From Terriglobales bacterium (GTDB lineage: Bacteria > Acidobacteriota > Terriglobia > Terriglobales > Acidobacteriaceae), in contig JAICSO010000016.1 in assembly GCA_025936825.1 (NCBI GenBank), positions 30,106 to 94,105 of the forward strand: a stretch of DNA of 64,000 nucleotides, read 5' to 3'. Positions within the stretch are counted from its first letter, which is position 1. Every line of letters begins with the position of its first letter. This document shows, piece after piece, positions 43,087 through 52,381 of the stretch. The translations under genes and the position numbers were made by a program. The notes beneath the pieces are model-generated. The model searched no databases. It saw only the letters and a program-made list of their open reading frames with translations, and was not told the origin of the DNA.

Positions 43087-46000
43087 ATGGCCACCTCAGT
43101 AATCGAGAACAACGGACTTCCCGCTCCCATCGCCACCGCCGAAGGCAGCGGCAGCATTGTTGTGCGCGGTGCCCGCACCCACAACCTGAAAAACATTGAC
43201 GTCGAGATTCCCCACAACGCACTGACCGTTGTTACGGGCGTCTCCGGTTCCGGCAAGTCGTCACTGGCCTTCGACACCATCTACGCCGAGGGACAGCGAC
43301 GCTACGTAGAGTCGCTCTCTGCCTATGCCCGCCAGTTCCTGGAGCGAATTGAGAAGCCAGATGCTGACCACATTGAAGGAATCGCGCCAGCGGTGGCAAT
43401 CCGTCAGAAGAACACCACGCGCAGTCCGCGATCGACGGTGGGAACTGCGACCGAAATCTACGACTACCTGCGATTACTGTTTGCCCGCGTTGGCCGCACC
43501 TATTGCGTGAACTGCGGGACGGAAGTCCGCAAGGACACGGTCGATGAGGTTGCGGAGGCAGTGCTGGCGCTCGGCGAAGGCACGCGGCTGAATGTGCTGT
43601 TCCCGGTGATAACCAAACAAGATGTCATTCCAAACCCCGATGGAAATCGGGGTGAGGAACCTGCTGTTCGCAAAACAAAAGCAGGTTCCTCGGCGACAAG
43701 TCGCCTCGGAATGACATCAGAAAAGAAGAAGGCTCGCAAAAAGGGTCCTACCGATGGAGGAGCCGTCCCCCTCGATGCCATCAAGTCCCGCCTGTTCGAG
43801 CTGCGGCAGCGCGGATTCAATCGCCTCTTCCAGCGCGGACAGATTTTCGAGTTCTCTACCCCCGAGTCGCTGCTCGACATAAATTTCGCCGAACCCGTCT
43901 TCGTGCTCGTCGACCGAATTGCGATCTCCGCTGACTCCCGCTCACGCATAGTCGATGGCAGCGAAATCAGTTTTCGAGAAAGCGGCGAAGTGCTGTTCGA
44001 AACCGCACCCCGCGACGATCAACCCGCCAAGCAACTTCGCTTCTCCCAGCGCTTCGAATGCAAGAAGTGCGGGATCAAATACGAAGAGCCGGAGCCGCGC
44101 CTGTTCTCGTTCAACAATCCCTTCGGCGCGTGCCCGCGGTGCCAGGGATTCGGCAACACCATCGATTTCGACCTCGGCCTCGTCATCCCAGATCCTTCGA
44201 AATCGATCAGCCAGGGCGCGATTGAGCCCTGGACCAAACCGAAAGGCAAGCCTCTGGTAGCGGAACTCAAGCGCTACGCCAAGCAGATTGGCATTCCCCT
44301 CGATGTCCCCTGGGCCGAGCTGAGCCCGGAGCACCAGCGCATCGTGATCGAGGGCGATAAGAAGTTCATCGGCGTACGCGGCTTCTTTCAGTACCTCGAG
44401 CGCAAGAAGTACAAGCTGCACGTGCGCGTTTTTCTGAGCCGGTACCGCGGATATTCGACATGTTCCGATTGCGGTGGCGCCCGCCTTCGCCGAGAGGCCC
44501 AGCAAGTGAACATCGGGGACAAGAATATTTGCGAAGTTTGCGCCATGACCGTGGAGCAGGCCGCAAAGTTTTTCGAAACCCTGGAACTGCGACCGCAAGA
44601 AGCGGGCATTGCCGAGAAGCTGCTGGACGAGATCCGATCGCGACTAGGGTTTCTCAACGATGTCGGACTCGAATACCTCATGCTCGACCGGCTGACTTCG
44701 ACCCTCTCCGGAGGCGAAGCCCAGCGAATTCAGTTGGCGACATCATTGGGATCTCGCCTGGTTGGGACGCTATATGTGCTCGACGAGCCGTCGATCGGGC
44801 TGCATAGCCGCGATACGCACCGGTTGATTGGAATCCTGCACGGGTTACGCGATCTGGGCAACACCGTGCTCGTCGTCGAACACGATCCTGACGTGATGCG
44901 CGCCAGCGACCATATTCTCGACCTTGGGCCCGGCGCGGGTGAGCACGGCGGAAAGGTGATCGCCCAGGGGACATATCAGCAAATCCAAAAGATCCCAACC
45001 TCACTCACCGGGCGATACCTGTCCCACGAATTGCGAATCCCGATACCGCAGAACCGCCGCAAGCCGGGTCGACAGCAACTCGCGATTCGTGGAGCTCGCG
45101 CACACAATCTCAAAAATGTCGACGTGACGATCCCGCTCGGCATGCTGGTAGCGATTACCGGAGTGTCAGGCTCCGGAAAATCCAGCCTGCTGCACGATGT
45201 TCTGTTCAAAGCATTGAACACGCTCAAGAGGCAGGAGAATCCGCAAACGCTGGATTCCACCAACGGCGAAACCGCCCCAACCGGCAAGCCGCTCGCGCTC
45301 CGCGGCCTCGAAGGTCACGAGCATATTGATGAAGTCGTGCTGGTGGACCAATCTCCCATTGGGCGCACGCCGCGCTCGAACCCGGTGACTTACATCAAGG
45401 CTTTCGACGGCATCCGCGAACTATTCGCGGGCACGCCTGAGGCCCACAAGCGGGGATTCGCAGCCGGTCACTTCTCTTTTAACGTCCCGGGCGGGCGCTG
45501 CGAAACCTGTCAGGGCGATGGCACAGTTGTCGTCGAAATGCAGTTCCTCGCCGACGTCGAACTGATCTGCGAGGAATGCAAAGGCATGCGCTTCAAGCCC
45601 GAAGTGCTGGAAGTACGGTACCGCGGGAAGAATATTCACGAAGTGCTGAGCATGACGGTGCGCGAGGCCATGCATCACTTCGCCAGCGCGCCCAAAGTTG
45701 CCGACAAGCTGCGCGTACTCGAAGAAGTCGGCCTTGGATATCTTCGTCTGGGCCAATCGGCGACCACCCTTTCCGGTGGCGAAGCGCAACGCGTAAAACT
45801 GGCGGCCCACCTGCAGCCCGCCACGAGTTCGACCCGGATTGGCGCCGCGGCCCGTCGCCGCAGGCTGCTTTATATCTTCGATGAGCCCACCACCGGCTTG
45901 CATTTCGACGACATCAGTAAACTACTCTCGGCATTTCGCCGTCTAATCGAAGCAGGGGGATCAATTCTCCTCATCGAGCACAACCTTGAGGTCATCAAGA

Positions 46001-46170
46001 CCGCGGACTGGGTCATAGACCTTGGCCCTGAAGGCGGCGAACGGGGAGGCCGCCTCGTGGGAGAGGGTCCACCGGAGAAGATTGCCCGCCTTCCCGAGTC
46101 GTACACTGGAATGTTCCTGGCTCGTGTGTTGGAGGAGAATGGGGCTTCGCGTGGGAATACGAAAGAGTAA
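43087..46170 (+). CDS. uvrA: Excinuclease ABC subunit UvrA
   Basis: This ~1027-residue protein is the damage-recognition subunit of nucleotide excision repair. Two ATPase units are visible: [20 protein letters not shown] and later [13 protein letters not shown], with [12 protein letters not shown] and [12 protein letters not shown] signatures. Zinc motifs are [13 protein letters not shown] with CPRCQGFG, and CETCQGDGT with CEECKG. Near residues 180-210 a repeat-derived insertion ([15 protein letters not shown] through [12 protein letters not shown]) lies where UvrA usually has a short loop. Shorter insertions also lie between the ATPase units and before the second Walker B. The frame opens at 43060 (GTG), but ATG 43087 is preferred. 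The 3' end overlaps the next gene by 32 bp. Confidence 0.95.
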   Translation: MATSVIENNGLPAPIATAEGSGSIVVRGARTHNLKNIDVEIPHNALTVVTGVSGSGKSSLAFDTIYAEGQRRYVESLSAYARQFLERIEKPDADHIEGIAPAVAIRQKNTTRSPRSTVGTATEIYDYLRLLFARVGRTYCVNCGTEVRKDTVDEVAEAVLALGEGTRLNVLFPVITKQDVIPNPDGNRGEEPAVRKTKAGSSATSRLGMTSEKKKARKKGPTDGGAVPLDAIKSRLFELRQRGFNRLFQRGQIFEFSTPESLLDINFAEPVFVLVDRIAISADSRSRIVDGSEISFRESGEVLFETAPRDDQPAKQLRFSQRFECKKCGIKYEEPEPRLFSFNNPFGACPRCQGFGNTIDFDLGLVIPDPSKSISQGAIEPWTKPKGKPLVAELKRYAKQIGIPLDVPWAELSPEHQRIVIEGDKKFIGVRGFFQYLERKKYKLHVRVFLSRYRGYSTCSDCGGARLRREAQQVNIGDKNICEVCAMTVEQAAKFFETLELRPQEAGIAEKLLDEIRSRLGFLNDVGLEYLMLDRLTSTLSGGEAQRIQLATSLGSRLVGTLYVLDEPSIGLHSRDTHRLIGILHGLRDLGNTVLVVEHDPDVMRASDHILDLGPGAGEHGGKVIAQGTYQQIQKIPTSLTGRYLSHELRIPIPQNRRKPGRQQLAIRGARAHNLKNVDVTIPLGMLVAITGVSGSGKSSLLHDVLFKALNTLKRQENPQTLDSTNGETAPTGKPLALRGLEGHEHIDEVVLVDQSPIGRTPRSNPVTYIKAFDGIRELFAGTPEAHKRGFAAGHFSFNVPGGRCETCQGDGTVVVEMQFLADVELICEECKGMRFKPEVLEVRYRGKNIHEVLSMTVREAMHHFASAPKVADKLRVLEEVGLGYLRLGQSATTLSGGEAQRVKLAAHLQPATSSTRIGAAARRRRLLYIFDEPTTGLHFDDISKLLSAFRRLIEAGGSILLIEHNLEVIKTADWVIDLGPEGGERGGRLVGEGPPEKIARLPESYTGMFLARVLEENGASRGNTKE
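43624..43715. repeat. Nested palindromic repeat in frame inside uvrA
   Basis: GTCATTCC (43624-43631) pairs with GGAATGAC (43708-43715). Inside it lie CCCCGAT/ATCGGGG, the core GTGAGGAACCTGCTGTT (43652-43668) with AGCAGGTTCCTCG (43680-43692), and GGCGAC/GTCGCC. The same core and outer arms occur at 49258-49395. The element begins exactly at a codon boundary and is fully open in the uvrA frame. Confidence 0.85.
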
Positions 46171-47473
46171 CGCCGCGCTTGCAACTGCAGTCCTCACAGC
46201 TGCTGCGTTGCTCCTAGGCGTTGTCAGCCTTTACGCACAGGCTTCGCGTCCTACGGTTCGTCATCATCGAATCGAAGATACCGACCCCACCGCAGCCAAA
46301 CTCACCCAGGCGGAAGACGCAATCGCAAAGCAGGACTACGCCACCGCTGAGCCCTTGCTGAAGCAAGTCGTCGCGGAGCGCCCCGCCGACTACGCTGCCT
46401 GGTATGATCTCGGATTTCTTTATCACGCCCAGGGACGAGACTCTGAGTCGATCGAAGCCTATAAGAAATCGGTGCAGGCAAAGCCTACCGTCTTCGAATC
46501 AAACTTGAACCTGGGCCTTGAACTGGCTTCTGCCGACAAGCCCGAGGCCGAACAATATTTGCGCGCTGCAACAAAACTCACACCGACCGCGCATCCAGCG
46601 GAGGGCCGCAAGCAAGCATGGATCGCCTTGGGCCATTTTCTGCAGCACAGCAATCCTGAAGAAGCCGTGAATGCGTTTCGCCAGGCCGCTGTAGTTGCTC
46701 CAAAAGATCCCGAGCCTCACCTGCTTGCCGGCTTAACCCTGGAACAACGGAATAGTCCTGAGGCGGAGCAGGAGTACCAACTGGCACTGTCCATTGATCC
46801 CAACTCCACGGATGCCATGAGCGCGCTCACCAACTTTTACATGGCGCAGCACCGCTTTCCCGACGCTGAAAATCTCTTGCGCAAATTGGTTGTTCTTCAT
46901 CCAAACGACGCAGCGGCCCACCTTCAATTGGGGCGGATGCTCGCGATCGCTGGGCAGAATGATGATGCAATTGCGGAAATGCAGGCTGGGCTGAAATTGG
47001 ACCCGACCGACAAAAAGGCCCAGCGCGATCTGGCCGACGTTTATTCTAGAGCGCACAAATTCGCTGAAGCAGCGCAGATCTACAGCGTGCTGCTCGAGAA
47101 TTCGCCGAACGATGCCGACCTGCACTACATGCTCGGTCGCGCGTTACTGCAGCAAAAGAAGTTTGCCGACGCCCAGGGAGAATTGGAAAAGACAATTCAG
47201 TTGAAACCTGACTTAGGCGAGGCTTACGGCGATTTGGCTCTCGCCGCTAACAGCAACAAGGATTACCCGCTGACCATTAAGTCCCTTGATTTGCGTGCCA
47301 AGTATTTGCCTGAAAATCCTTTGACCTATTTCCTGCGCGCCACCGCCTACGATCACATGCGCGATGTCAAAGACGCTTCGAAGTACTATCATGAGTTCCT
47401 GAATATTTCGGGCGGCAAATTTCCCGAACAGGAGTGGCAAGCGAAACACCGCTTAATTGCGATCGAGAAGTGA
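46139..47473 (+). CDS. Secreted TPR-repeat protein
   Basis: This ~444-residue protein has a signal peptide ([20 protein letters not shown]) and at least nine TPR-like repeats. Examples are AWYDLGFLYHAQGRDSESIE, AHLQLGRMLAIAGQNDDAIA and ADLHYMLGRALLQQKKFADA. Such proteins are protein-interaction scaffolds in the envelope. ATG 46139 is chosen because it begins the signal peptide; the frame extends upstream into uvrA. The start lies 32 bp inside the uvrA 3' end, with GGAGG immediately before it, so translation may be coupled. It is followed by a lipoprotein gene 11 bp downstream. Confidence 0.85.
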   Translation: MGLRVGIRKSNAALATAVLTAAALLLGVVSLYAQASRPTVRHHRIEDTDPTAAKLTQAEDAIAKQDYATAEPLLKQVVAERPADYAAWYDLGFLYHAQGRDSESIEAYKKSVQAKPTVFESNLNLGLELASADKPEAEQYLRAATKLTPTAHPAEGRKQAWIALGHFLQHSNPEEAVNAFRQAAVVAPKDPEPHLLAGLTLEQRNSPEAEQEYQLALSIDPNSTDAMSALTNFYMAQHRFPDAENLLRKLVVLHPNDAAAHLQLGRMLAIAGQNDDAIAEMQAGLKLDPTDKKAQRDLADVYSRAHKFAEAAQIYSVLLENSPNDADLHYMLGRALLQQKKFADAQGELEKTIQLKPDLGEAYGDLALAANSNKDYPLTIKSLDLRAKYLPENPLTYFLRATAYDHMRDVKDASKYYHEFLNISGGKFPEQEWQAKHRLIAIEK

Positions 47474-47484
47474 TCGGGAAAAGC

Positions 47485-47928
47485 ATGATCAAGTCTGTTG
47501 GGGTGTTCGCGCTGGTTCTGTTGGGGTCGGTGGCCGCTTGCGCGCGTAAGCCGGAAACATTGCAGGAGTTGGTGGCCCGCGCCGACTCCGCCAAGACCGA
47601 TCAGCAGCCGAAATTCTACATGGATGCAGCCGAACTCCAACACAAGGCCGCCACCGATGCGTTGAAGGCCAACCGCGAGGATGAGTTTCACACTGATCTG
47701 AACGATATTGTGCAATATTGCGACAAGGCGCACGCGGCCGCGATCAACTCAAAGAAACACGTGAAAGACACGGAGATCAGGATTCGACGGATCTCAAGCC
47801 ATTTGAAGGAAATGAAACTGGACGCGGACGTCGACGATCAACCCATAATCCAGAAAGTGATCGATCAGCTCGAACATTTTCGGACCGAACTGCTGTTAAG
47901 CCTATTCGGAGGCAAAGGCAATGATTAA
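47485..47928 (+). CDS. Probable lipoprotein of unknown function
   Basis: This 147-residue protein has an N-terminal signal ending in a lipobox-like VAAC, with cysteine about residue 19. The remainder is helix-rich and charged (TLQELVARADSAKTDQQPKF, AAINSKKHVKDTEIRIRRIS). It may form coiled-coil helices. I do not recognise a family. The start is ATG 47485, just after the TPR gene stop; the frame upstream to 47434 is not family-like. Its last 8 bp overlap the next gene, so the three genes 46139-48469 look like one coupled unit. Confidence 0.65.
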   Translation: MIKSVGVFALVLLGSVAACARKPETLQELVARADSAKTDQQPKFYMDAAELQHKAATDALKANREDEFHTDLNDIVQYCDKAHAAAINSKKHVKDTEIRIRRISSHLKEMKLDADVDDQPIIQKVIDQLEHFRTELLLSLFGGKGND

Positions 47929-48469
47929 GACTCTCGTTGCGATTCTGCTTCTGGTTCCCTTGTGCGCCGTTGCCCAACGGCAAAAGCGCGATCCCCTCAG
48001 CGATCTGGAAGTGGACAAGCTGCGCGACGCGGCCCAAACTCCAGACGTTCGCCTTAAGCTTTACATCGAATTCGCGCGCACGCGCCTCGAGCGCCTGCAG
48101 CAGGCGAAAGCAGACACCAAGGCCGCCGATCGCGACCAGCAAATGCAGGATGCCCTGCAGGACTTTATCGACATTTTTGACGAACTCGACGACAACGTGG
48201 ATACCTTCGCCGATCGCGATGATGACTTGCGCAAAGCCCTGAAGCCTGTCATCGAGGCCGATACAGAGTTTGGATCGAAATTGCGCGCGTTCAAGTCCTC
48301 GCTGGCAACTTCGCGGGAAGAATTTGCCAAGTACGATTATTTGGTTGGCACAGCACTGCAGGCCGTGGACGACGGGGCCAAAGACCACCGCAGCTTGCTG
48401 GCAGAGCAGGAAGAGAAGTTCAAGAACAAGAAAGAGAAAGCTCACAAGGAAAGAAGCAGCGGTGGCTAG
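47921..48469 (+). CDS. Secreted helical protein of unknown function
   Basis: This 182-residue protein has a signal peptide (TLVAILLLVPLCAVAQ). Its mature part is long, charged and helix-rich (LYIEFARTRLERLQQAKADT, DFIDIFDELDDNVDTFADRD), ending in a Lys-rich tail. It resembles an extended coiled-coil or periplasmic adaptor more than an enzyme. Its ATG overlaps the lipoprotein gene by 8 bp. No family is recognised; the coupling to a TPR protein and a lipoprotein suggests an envelope complex. Confidence 0.65.
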   Translation: MIKTLVAILLLVPLCAVAQRQKRDPLSDLEVDKLRDAAQTPDVRLKLYIEFARTRLERLQQAKADTKAADRDQQMQDALQDFIDIFDELDDNVDTFADRDDDLRKALKPVIEADTEFGSKLRAFKSSLATSREEFAKYDYLVGTALQAVDDGAKDHRSLLAEQEEKFKNKKEKAHKERSSGG

Positions 48470-48538
48470 CAGCGGTGTGTGGCCAGCCCGATTGGCGAAC
48501 GTCTTGCGATAACCTCATGCTAATCTGAACTCATTCGC

Positions 48539-49225
48539 GTGTCGCAGCATCTCCAAAAACTTTTTGAGGAAACCTTTCGCGAACTCCGGCCTCGTACGCC
48601 TCTGCCCGAGTTAAAGATCGACTTCTTCCGCTTCGCCAGCGTAAACAACACCATACGGCTTCGCGAGGGCCGCTTACTCGTTAGGATTTCAGATCTTCTG
48701 GAGGGAGCGCCCGAACCGGTGCTGCGCGCCATCGCTCACATTCTTTTGGCGAAGATGTACCGAAAGCCCATCGACCGCGAGCACGCGACCCGCTATCGCG
48801 GCTATGTCTCTACACACCACATGTCGGAGAAGGCGCATCTGGTCCGGCAAATGCGCGGTCGGAAGCGCATTACCACAGCGCGAGGACACGTTTATCATCT
48901 GGAAGAAATTTTCGAGGACCTGAACCAGAAGTATTTCTACGGCTTGATGGGGCGTCCTGTAATGACTTGGAGCACGGAGCGCGCCCGCAACCGGCTTGGG
49001 CATTATGATCCGGCGCACAACGCCATTGTGGTCAGCAGCGTCTTCGATCATCCTCGCGTGCCGCGCTACGTGGTCGAATACATCGTGTATCACGAAATGC
49101 TGCATTTAAAGCATCCGGTGAAGTTGCGCGGCAGCCGCCGCTGCGTGCATTCCGCAGAATTTCAGGCCGAGGAAAGGTTGTTCGACAGGTTGGAAGCGGC
49201 ACGAGAATTCCTCAAACGACTTTGA
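48539..49225 (+). CDS. SprT/YgjP-like metallopeptidase-domain protein
   Basis: This 228-residue protein shows an HExxH zinc site as YVVEYIVYHEMLHLKHP, with a further conserved histidine and glutamate in RRCVHSAEFQAEERLF. This is the arrangement of SprT-like/YgjP metallopeptidases. The region before it (~30-150) has helices seen as VLRAIAHILLAKMYRKP and HVYHLEEIFEDLNQKYF. The start is GTG 48539; no strong Shine-Dalgarno is seen. It is the first of a group of single genes after uvrA. Substrate unknown. Confidence 0.8.
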   Translation: MSQHLQKLFEETFRELRPRTPLPELKIDFFRFASVNNTIRLREGRLLVRISDLLEGAPEPVLRAIAHILLAKMYRKPIDREHATRYRGYVSTHHMSEKAHLVRQMRGRKRITTARGHVYHLEEIFEDLNQKYFYGLMGRPVMTWSTERARNRLGHYDPAHNAIVVSSVFDHPRVPRYVVEYIVYHEMLHLKHPVKLRGSRRCVHSAEFQAEERLFDRLEAAREFLKRL

Positions 49226-49257
49226 CGTGGTTCATAGAACACAGAACCTTAATAGCT

Positions 49258-49395
49258 GTCATTCCGAACGGCTTCCAGCCGTGAGGAACCTGCTGTTTTC
49301 GGGAATTGACAATTTCATGTGCCGAAGCGAAAAGCAGGTTCCTCGACTCTGTTTCAGGTTTCGCACGCGAATCGTGAGACGTCGCTCGGAATGAC
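49258..49395. repeat. Intergenic relative of the uvrA palindromic repeat
   Basis: GTCATTCC (49258-49265) and GGAATGAC (49388-49395) bound a region holding ACGGCTTCCAGCCGT, GTGAGGAACCTGCTGTT (49281-49297) and AGCAGGTTCCTCG (49333-49345). The core and arms match the uvrA copy exactly, while the parts between differ. It fills the gap between the SprT-like gene and the GNAT gene. The ACGGCTTCCAGCCGT part resembles the palindrome at 28531-28551. Confidence 0.8.
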
Positions 49396-49410
49396 ATTCT
49401 TCGAGGATGT

Positions 49411-49896
49411 ATGACCTATTCTTCCAACATCCACATCCGGCTCGCCACCATGGACGATCGCACCGCGATGATGCCTGCCATCAACGAGGCTTTCGCGATC
49501 GAGAAATTCCTAGAAGGCACGCGCACGGATGAAGGCCGCTTGGCCGAAATGATGGCGGATGGCGAGTTTCTCATCGCGCAGAACGGCTCGGAAAAGATTG
49601 TGGCCTCCGTATATGTCGAGATCAAAGGAGCGCGCGGGTATCTGGGCATGCTAGCCGTCGATCCTGCGGAGCAGGGCAAGGGACTCGGGCGCATAATGGT
49701 CGATGCGGTCGAGGAGTATTGCCGCAACAAGGGATGTTCAGGAGTCGATCTCGTCGTCGTCAGCCTGCGAACGGATCTTCCGCCGTTCTACCGCAAGCTG
49801 GGATATGTGGAAACCGCCACCGAGGAATTCCATCCTTCGCGCAAACTGAAGTCCGGTGTCGAGTGCCACTGCATCGTAATGTCCAAGGAGTTTTAG
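49411..49896 (+). CDS. GNAT-family N-acetyltransferase
   Basis: This 161-residue protein has the GNAT fold that uses acetyl-CoA to acetylate amines. The core motif is GYLGMLAVDPAEQGKGLGR, with the R/Q-x-x-G-x-G/A pyrophosphate loop at QGKGLGR, followed by DAVEEYCRNKGCSGVDLVVV. The substrate is unknown. It follows the repeat element at 49258-49395 by ~15 bp and precedes the POTRA gene by 26 bp; co-transcription with the latter is possible. Confidence 0.9.
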   Translation: MTYSSNIHIRLATMDDRTAMMPAINEAFAIEKFLEGTRTDEGRLAEMMADGEFLIAQNGSEKIVASVYVEIKGARGYLGMLAVDPAEQGKGLGRIMVDAVEEYCRNKGCSGVDLVVVSLRTDLPPFYRKLGYVETATEEFHPSRKLKSGVECHCIVMSKEF

Positions 49897-49922
49897 TAGC
49901 CCGCTGTTATACAATTTCGCGC

Positions 49923-51203
49923 GTGAGACGCACCTATTTCCTCACAATCATCGTTCTTCTTGCCTCACTATGCTGGGGCCAGAACAAGGCGCAACTCAGT
50001 TTCAAGCTGCTTTCCGTCCATGTGAAAGGCCTGCAACGCCTGCCTGAAGATAAAGTTGTTGCGGCATCCGGGTTACAACTGGGGCGTATCACAACGGAAC
50101 AGGATTTTCAGCAAGCAGTTCAGAAGCTCGCGGAAACCGGCCTATTTACTGATGTCGCGTACAAATACCAATACACAACCGCGGGCTGCGACCTTGAACT
50201 CCAGGTTAGCGAAAACGAAAAACTCGTCCCCATTTTGTTCGACAATTTCGTCTGGTTTTCTGATGATCAGCTATTGTCTACACTGCACACCCGCGTTCCG
50301 CTCTTTGAGGGCAAGCTGCCTCTCAACGGCGGTTTGCCGGATCAAATATCCGATGCGCTGAATGCGATCCTTGCGGAACGCAAGATCGCAGGACATGCCG
50401 AAGGGATCCAAGCTGGATCGATGAACGGCCCCATCGACGAATACACCTACACCGTAAAGTTCCATCCTGTCATCGTGCGCAACACGGATTTCCCTGGTGC
50501 CGGACAGCCTGAAATTCCCCCTCTACAGGCCGCCGCAAAGCCAATCTCCGGCCAAGAATACCTCCGCTCGGCTATGCGACCTCACGAAAAGCTTGATCTT
50601 CTTCCTGTGTACCTCAGTCGCGGATATCTGAAAGCCCAATTTTCCGATTCCCAGGCGAAGATCGTTTCTGACGGTCCGCGCACGGTCGTTGATGTCAGTT
50701 TTCCCGTAAAGTCAGGAACTCAATACCACGTCACTGATGTCCGCTGGGCGGGATTCTCGGCCTTTCCTGCTGACAAACTCCAGGCTTTGATTCACCTGAA
50801 ACCAGGCCAGCCGGCGAACGCCGTACAACTTGAGAACGATCTCGAGGCGGTTCAGAAACTCTATGGGACCAAAGGCTATCTGATCGCTCACGTGAAACCC
50901 GTCCCCACGCTCAACGACTCCGCCGCGACCGTCTCGTACGAACTCAACGTCACCGAAGGCGACCAATTCCGCATGGGCGACCTGACTGTGGACGGAATCG
51001 ACCAGGCCGCCGCCGACAAGCTGATCGCGCAGTGGCAGATCAAAAAAGGTGACGTTTTCGACGACAGCTATTTGCAGCAATTCTTCCAAGTTATGTACCA
51101 TGACATCGGGTTGAGCCGGTCTTATTCCGTGGTTCCCAAGCAAAACGTGGACCGACAGAACAAGACCGTGAACGTCGCGCTGCATTTCGTCCCCAGGAAA
51201 TAA
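49923..51203 (+). CDS. Secreted POTRA-repeat protein without an outer-membrane barrel
   Basis: This 426-residue protein has a signal peptide (TYFLTIIVLLASLCWGQ) followed by about four or five POTRA domains. The first is seen as KLLSVHVKGLQRLPEDKVV with QKLAETGLFTDVAYKYQY, and later ones as YHVTDVRWAGFSAFPADKL and MGDLTVDGIDQAAADKLIA. BamA and related outer-membrane assembly proteins carry POTRA repeats before a beta-barrel, but this protein ends at the last POTRA. It may be a soluble periplasmic chaperone or scaffold. The start is GTG 49923, chosen because the signal peptide begins there; the frame extends upstream into the GNAT gene. Confidence 0.82.
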   Translation: MRRTYFLTIIVLLASLCWGQNKAQLSFKLLSVHVKGLQRLPEDKVVAASGLQLGRITTEQDFQQAVQKLAETGLFTDVAYKYQYTTAGCDLELQVSENEKLVPILFDNFVWFSDDQLLSTLHTRVPLFEGKLPLNGGLPDQISDALNAILAERKIAGHAEGIQAGSMNGPIDEYTYTVKFHPVIVRNTDFPGAGQPEIPPLQAAAKPISGQEYLRSAMRPHEKLDLLPVYLSRGYLKAQFSDSQAKIVSDGPRTVVDVSFPVKSGTQYHVTDVRWAGFSAFPADKLQALIHLKPGQPANAVQLENDLEAVQKLYGTKGYLIAHVKPVPTLNDSAATVSYELNVTEGDQFRMGDLTVDGIDQAAADKLIAQWQIKKGDVFDDSYLQQFFQVMYHDIGLSRSYSVVPKQNVDRQNKTVNVALHFVPRK

Positions 51204-51268
51204 GCTGTAACCAATTCCTGGTCGGGAAATCCATTGCTGTAGAAGTCCAAATCCCCTAGGAGGATGCT

Positions 51269-51616
51269 GTGAAATCTGTTGGGCAAAAAATCAGTGCCGC
51301 TTTTGCAGTTCTCGTATTGTGCGGCTTCGGCCTTGTGACCCTGGCCGCTGCTGCAAGCCAAACTTATACCGGGGAAGTCAGCGACTCGATGTGCGGCGCC
51401 AAGCATGCCATGGGCGACAAAGCCGCCTGCACACGAGCTTGCGTGAAGAAAGGCTCCAACTACGCTCTGGTGGTAGGCGACAAGGTTTACACCTTGAAGA
51501 CCGACAACAAGAAGGAACTCGCTGAGTTGGACAAACTGGCTGGCGAGAACGCGAAGGTGACCGGCACAGCCGAAGGCGACACCATCAACGTGAGCAAAGT
51601 AGCGGCGGCAAAGTAG
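51269..51616 (+). CDS. Small secreted DUF5818-like protein
   Basis: This 115-residue protein has a signal peptide (FAVLVLCGFGLVTLAAAASQ) and a compact mature part. It starts TYTGEVSDSMCGAKHA, with cysteines at MCG and CTRACVKKG, then a beta-rich stretch VVGDKVYTLKTDN and KVTGTAEGDTINVSKV. This is the pattern of small secreted DUF5818 proteins, common in Acidobacteriota, function unknown. The start is GTG 51269, with AGGAGG at about 51258-51263. A strong terminator follows at 51638-51664. Confidence 0.8.
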   Translation: MKSVGQKISAAFAVLVLCGFGLVTLAAAASQTYTGEVSDSMCGAKHAMGDKAACTRACVKKGSNYALVVGDKVYTLKTDNKKELAELDKLAGENAKVTGTAEGDTINVSKVAAAK

Positions 51617-51637
51617 CTTCAGTTTGCTCTTCCGAGG

Positions 51638-51664
51638 CGGACCAGAAATGGTCCGTCTTTTTTT
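51638..51664 (+). terminator. Intrinsic terminator after the DUF5818-like gene
   Basis: CGGACCA-GAAA-TGGTCCG is followed by TCTTTTTTT. It is 22 bp past the stop codon and isolates the gene from pdaD. Confidence 0.88.
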
Positions 51665-51743
51665 GTATATTTCATCTTGTCCAGCCGCCCCGCTGTGTTA
51701 AATTTAACGATTCATTCACCCAAAAAGGCGGAGGGCTTCTGAA

Positions 51744-52301
51744 TTGTCCAAAGACATGGTCCCCAAGCGGATCTTCTTCACCAAGGGGGTCGGTAAACAC
51801 AAGGAACGTTTGACCTCGTTCGAGTTGGCTCTTCGTGATGCGGGCATCGCCGCTCAGAACCTGGTTCGGGTCTCCTCCATTTTCCCTCCACAATGCAAGC
51901 TGATCTCACGGGCGCAGGGACTTCCCTACCTCGATCCCGGCGAAGTTGTGTTTGCCGTCGTCGCCGAGAACTCGACGCATGAGCCGCACCGATTGCTGGC
52001 CGCCAGCATTGGCGTGGCGATCCCCGCCGATCGCAATACCTACGGATACTTGAGCGAGCACCACTCCTTCGGTGAGACCGAAGATGCCGCCGGAGACTAC
52101 GCAGAAGAACTAGCGGCAGAAATGCTGGCCACCACGCTGAACGTGGAGTTTGATCCCGACCGATCCTGGGATGAGAAGAAAGAGATCTATCGGATCTCCA
52201 ACAAGATCGTGCGTACCGCCAACGTGACCCAGTCCGCAGTTGGCGACAAGCGCGGCCTGTGGACCACGGTGATTGCGGCGGCAATCTTTATCTTTGATTA
52301 G
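51744..52301 (+). CDS. pdaD: Pyruvoyl-dependent arginine decarboxylase
   Basis: This 185-residue proenzyme converts arginine to agmatine. It cleaves itself between two serines to give a pyruvoyl group; the site is visible as [12 protein letters not shown], with Ser44-Ser45. [17 protein letters not shown] and [19 protein letters not shown], followed by [19 protein letters not shown], are also family motifs. The length is normal. TTG 51744 is preferred to ATG 51756 because GGAGGG at 51730-51735 is well spaced from it. It is a single gene, with a rhomboid and the DHS-like gene on the opposite strand nearby. Agmatine is the start of a polyamine route. Confidence 0.93.
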   Translation: MSKDMVPKRIFFTKGVGKHKERLTSFELALRDAGIAAQNLVRVSSIFPPQCKLISRAQGLPYLDPGEVVFAVVAENSTHEPHRLLAASIGVAIPADRNTYGYLSEHHSFGETEDAAGDYAEELAAEMLATTLNVEFDPDRSWDEKKEIYRISNKIVRTANVTQSAVGDKRGLWTTVIAAAIFIFD

Positions 52302-52318
52302 ATCGACTCTGGTTCGAT

Positions 52319-52348
52319 CGAACTCAATTCCATCGAACTCAATTCCAT
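52319..52348. repeat. Two tandem 15-bp repeats
   Basis: CGAACTCAATTCCAT occurs twice in a row (52319-52333 and 52334-52348) just past pdaD. No further copy was seen. Confidence 0.8.
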
Positions 52349-52381
52349 CAGAGACCCTTTGCATGATGGGTTTAGGGGAAG

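Noticed and set aside
49719..49922. Upstream extension of the POTRA gene into the GNAT gene
   Set aside because: The overlap is with a well-supported gene in another frame, and the signal peptide begins at GTG 49923.
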